In this document: positions 4,903-5,113 of the stretch, piece after piece
How the letters are laid out: every line of letters begins with the position of its first letter
Position numbering within the stretch: the first letter of the stretch is position 1
The notes under the pieces: generated by a model
Told to the model about the DNA's origin: nothing
Database searches by the model: none
The model's input: the letters and a program-made list of their open reading frames with translations, nothing else
Assembly (NCBI GenBank): GCA_029883255.1
Contig: JAOUJL010000112.1
Coordinates: 1 to 5,113, forward strand
Source of the DNA: Candidatus Bathyarchaeota archaeon
GTDB taxonomy: Archaea; Thermoproteota; Bathyarchaeia; Bathyarchaeales; Bathyarchaeaceae
Direction: 5' to 3'
Length of the DNA stretch: 5,113 bases
Made by a program: the position numbers and the translations under genes

Positions 4903-5055
4903 TTAGGGTTGTCTTCGTTTTCCTTGGATGAGGAAGATGTTTCTGTTCCCACACCATTGACAATCCCTGCGAATGCTCTGCCCTCTTCTAAGATCGATAG
5001 TCTCCGTTACGGATTGATCACAGTGGGAACAGCGATACCTTACCTCTATTTTCAA
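4903..5055 (-). CDS. Small zinc-ribbon protein (50 residues)
   Basis: The protein reads (M)KIEVRYRCSHCDQSVTETID, then LRRGQSIRRDCQWCGNRNIF, then LIQGKRRQP. Two CxxC pairs (C9/C12 and C32/C35), 19 residues apart, with short strands around them make a classic single zinc ribbon; the many Arg residues (about 8 of 50) would suit nucleic-acid contact, by inference. The start is TTG, supported by AAGGTG 7 bases upstream at the end of the preceding gene; there is no ATG or GTG in a better place. It begins only four bases after the stop of the upstream partial gene, so the two are in one operon. No specific family is recognised. Confidence 0.7.
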   Translation of the reverse strand: MKIEVRYRCSHCDQSVTETIDLRRGQSIRRDCQWCGNRNIFLIQGKRRQP

Positions 5056-5059
5056 CAGA

Positions 5060-5113
5060 TTACACCTTTTTCTTCAGCCGTTCTAACTCTTGTTCACGTG
5101 GACACTTTAAACG
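5060..5113 (-). CDS. C-terminal end of an unidentified gene (partial)
   Basis: Only 17 codons and the stop are inside the window: RLKCPREQELERLKKKV, TAA at 5060-5062. The charged helical end and the four-base gap to the next gene's TTG start suggest a real coding end, with the ribosome site AAGGTG of the next gene lying in its last codons. Too little is present to name it. Confidence 0.4.
   Translation of the reverse strand, partial: RLKCPREQELERLKKKV

Noticed and set aside
1..5113. CRISPR array, insertion sequence, tRNA or rRNA
   Set aside because: No spaced direct repeats, transposase motifs, terminal inverted repeats or tRNA/rRNA-like segments were seen on either strand.

Overview
The window looks like a piece of an uncultured archaeal chromosome; the lineage cannot be fixed from the sequence alone. 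The archaeal signs are an Lrp/AsnC regulator preceded by a TATA box (TTTATAAA) with a very short leader, strong GGAGGTG-type ribosome sites on inner operon genes, a short single-domain TrmO, a MinD-type ATPase carrying two ferredoxin clusters, and several tiny zinc-ribbon proteins. GTG and TTG starts are used freely.

Left half (1-2932, minus strand): a tight five-gene iron-sulfur / metal-cofactor operon, read right to left. It runs Mrp/ApbC-type P-loop ATPase (2006-2932), NifX/ORP-like protein with a Gly/Arg tail (1608-2009), second NifX-like protein with a Cys/His tail (1193-1564), IscU/NifU-type scaffold (717-1151, with a start corrected here to GTG 1151), and a MinD-type ATPase with an inserted 2[4Fe-4S] ferredoxin (1-630, C-terminus beyond the window). 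No cysteine desulfurase or NifB is seen. The gene set resembles the Desulfovibrio orange-protein (ORP) operons plus a scaffold protein. A role in building or inserting a metal-sulfur cluster is well supported; the identity of the cluster is not.

Centre (2933-3070): a divergent control region with a TATA element, a 25-bp dyad (9-bp arms) and a weaker imperfect palindrome. It separates the operon from an Lrp/AsnC regulator (3071-3640) that carries an extra C-terminal five-cysteine motif. The arrangement suggests that the regulator senses metal or Fe-S status and controls the operon and itself.

Right half (3704-5113): trmO (tRNA m6t6A methyltransferase) is followed by what appears to be a broken zinc-ribbon gene (4132-4346). 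That gene overlaps the trmO stop and ends one base before the next start, but is interrupted by a one-base frameshift and an in-frame TAA. Next come a 52-residue helical protein (4348-4506) and an intact 58-residue cysteine-rich protein (4623-4799). Facing them on the minus strand are a 50-residue zinc-ribbon protein (4903-5055) and the tail of another gene (5060-5113). A 9-bp stem-loop and a T-rich tract lie in the convergent gap. The hexamer ATGCAT occurs only in this right-hand section.
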